Shown in pieces: positions 5,170-6,013 of a stretch of DNA of 6,013 bases. The stretch spans positions 1-6,013 of the forward strand of contig DQVU01000092.1 in NCBI GenBank assembly GCA_015661585.1, read 5' to 3'. How positions within the stretch are numbered: position 1 is the first letter of the stretch; every line of letters starts with the position of its first letter. Source of the DNA: Methanothermococcus okinawensis (GTDB taxonomy: Archaea; AGJL01; Methanococci; Methanococcales; Methanococcaceae). Below the pieces are notes generated by a model. The model worked only from the letters and a program-made list of their open reading frames with translations. It was not told the origin of the DNA and did no database searches. Both the position numbers and the translations under genes were made by a program.

Positions 5170-5832
5170 ATGGTGAAGATAGGGGCCTCTATACTCTCTG
5201 CAAACTACGGATATCTAAAGGAGGAGGTAAGAAAAGTAGAAGAGGCAGGTGTGGATTTTATCCATGTAGATATGATGGATGGGCACTTTGTACCTAACAT
5301 AAGTATGGGTATAGGGATAGCCAAGTATGTTAAGAACATAACCTCTCTACCTACTGAAGTCCATCTTATGGTAGAAAATCCTGACATGTTTATATCTGTC
5401 CTTGCAGGAGATGTAGATATGATCTCCTTCCATATAGAAACCTGTAAATTTCCCTTTAGAACTATAAACCTAATAAAAGAGAAAGGCTCCAAACCTATAG
5501 TAGCCCTCAACCCTTCAACACCTATAAACACTATAGAGTACATCTTAGATGAGGTTTATGGAGTACTTGTAATGACTGTGGAACCTGGATTCTCGGGGCA
5601 GAAGTTTATACCCCAGATGCTCAAGAAGATAGATAGTTTAAAGAGACTTATAAACAAAGAAGGGCATAACGTCCAGATCTTTGTAGATGGAGGTATTAAT
5701 TTAGAAACTGCCCCAAAGGTGGTAGAGGCAGGTGCAGATGTACTTATCTCCTCCTCTGCGATATTCAGTTATGGTAATGTAGAGGAGGCTGTTAAAAGAC
5801 TGAGGGAGGCAGCGAGATTTAGACAACAGTAG
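5170..5832 (+). CDS. rpe: Ribulose-phosphate 3-epimerase
   Basis: This 220-residue cytosolic TIM-barrel enzyme interconverts D-ribulose 5-phosphate and D-xylulose 5-phosphate. Full family length is present. SILSAN is at 7-12. Metal ligands and catalytic residues are His32 and Asp34 in IHVDMMDGHFVPN, His65 in EVHLMV and Asp173 in VDGGI; Asp34 and Asp173 are the acid-base pair by family analogy. The phosphate-gripping parts are VEPGFSGQKF (137-146) and the GGI loop (174-176). GGAG at 5161-5164 lies 5 bases before the ATG. The gene sits between the two transketolase subunit genes, 69 bases after the first and 11 before the second. Its product interconverts the pentose transketolase makes, which ties it to ribose supply by the non-oxidative route. 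Confidence 0.97.
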   Translation: MVKIGASILSANYGYLKEEVRKVEEAGVDFIHVDMMDGHFVPNISMGIGIAKYVKNITSLPTEVHLMVENPDMFISVLAGDVDMISFHIETCKFPFRTINLIKEKGSKPIVALNPSTPINTIEYILDEVYGVLVMTVEPGFSGQKFIPQMLKKIDSLKRLINKEGHNVQIFVDGGINLETAPKVVEAGADVLISSSAIFSYGNVEEAVKRLREAARFRQQ

Positions 5833-5843
5833 AGGGTGAAGTT

Positions 5844-6013
5844 ATGAGATACAAACTTGGTGAAAAAAAGGGTATGAGAACCGCCTACGGAGAGACCTTA
5901 GTTAAGTTAGGGAAAGAACTTCCAAACCTTGTAGTTCTAGATGCAGATCTCTCTGGATCTACAAAGACCGCCATGTTTGCAAAGGCATTCCCAGATAGAT
6001 TCTTCAACGCAGG
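5844..6013 (+). CDS. tkt: Transketolase, C-terminal subunit (3' truncated by window)
   Basis: This is the start of the second half of the split transketolase, carrying the pyrimidine-binding domain and then the C-terminal domain. Only 56 complete codons are inside the window. The visible part has GMRTAYGETLVKL (10-22), VVLDADLSGSTKTAMFAK (30-47) and FPDRFFNAG running into the window edge; the next residues in the family are the glutamate-containing region that activates thiamine diphosphate, not visible here. GGGTGA (5834-5839) lies 4 bases before the ATG. It begins 11 bases after the epimerase stop, so the two are almost certainly co-transcribed. Confidence 0.95.
   Translation, partial: MRYKLGEKKGMRTAYGETLVKLGKELPNLVVLDADLSGSTKTAMFAKAFPDRFFNA

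Noticed and set aside
1..6013. CRISPR array, tRNA, rRNA or insertion sequence with intact transposase
   Set aside because: No regularly spaced repeats, no cloverleaf with conserved tRNA bases, no rRNA signatures and no transposase motifs were found by eye on either strand.

Overview
The window reads as a stretch of chromosome from a (hyper)thermophilic methanogen of the order Methanococcales, close to Methanocaldococcus or Methanotorris. The evidence is the very AT-rich spacers, coding DNA rich in ATA, AGA and AGG codons, archaeal TATA-like boxes, Shine-Dalgarno sites of the GGAGGTGA type, and the gene content: the archaeal beta-CASP termination factor, an archaeal-type phosphoglycerate kinase and a two-subunit transketolase. 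The genus is an inference.

Layout. 1-453 is the C-terminal end of aCPSF1/FttA, which cleaves RNA and terminates transcription. 454-1025 is a long spacer with structured and decayed sequence. 1026-2273 is phosphoglycerate kinase with its own promoter. 2274-2523 is a spacer carrying an operator-like inverted repeat just before a MthK-like two-TM potassium channel with an RCK/TrkA domain (2524-3534). 3535-4263 is a second long spacer with what looks like a broken minus-strand membrane-protein gene and paired repeats. 4264-6013 is a plus-strand cluster: transketolase N-terminal subunit, ribulose-phosphate 3-epimerase, and the start of the transketolase C-terminal subunit, cut by the window end.

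How the genes work together. The last three genes form the core of a non-oxidative pentose phosphate route. Transketolase, assembled from two polypeptides, makes xylulose 5-phosphate from fructose 6-phosphate and glyceraldehyde 3-phosphate, and the epimerase converts it to ribulose 5-phosphate. Phosphoglycerate kinase supplies the triose-phosphate level of the same central carbon network, but is a separate transcription unit. The channel and the RNA-processing factor are unrelated neighbours.

The least ordinary part is the two long spacers. They share several short diverged blocks: a hairpin followed by an identical 13-mer, and two collinear pyrimidine-rich blocks. In both, the minus strand reads like fragments of a small membrane-protein gene. 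I do not recognise the family. The competing reading, a structured RNA of which copy 1 is the better example, cannot be excluded without comparative data.
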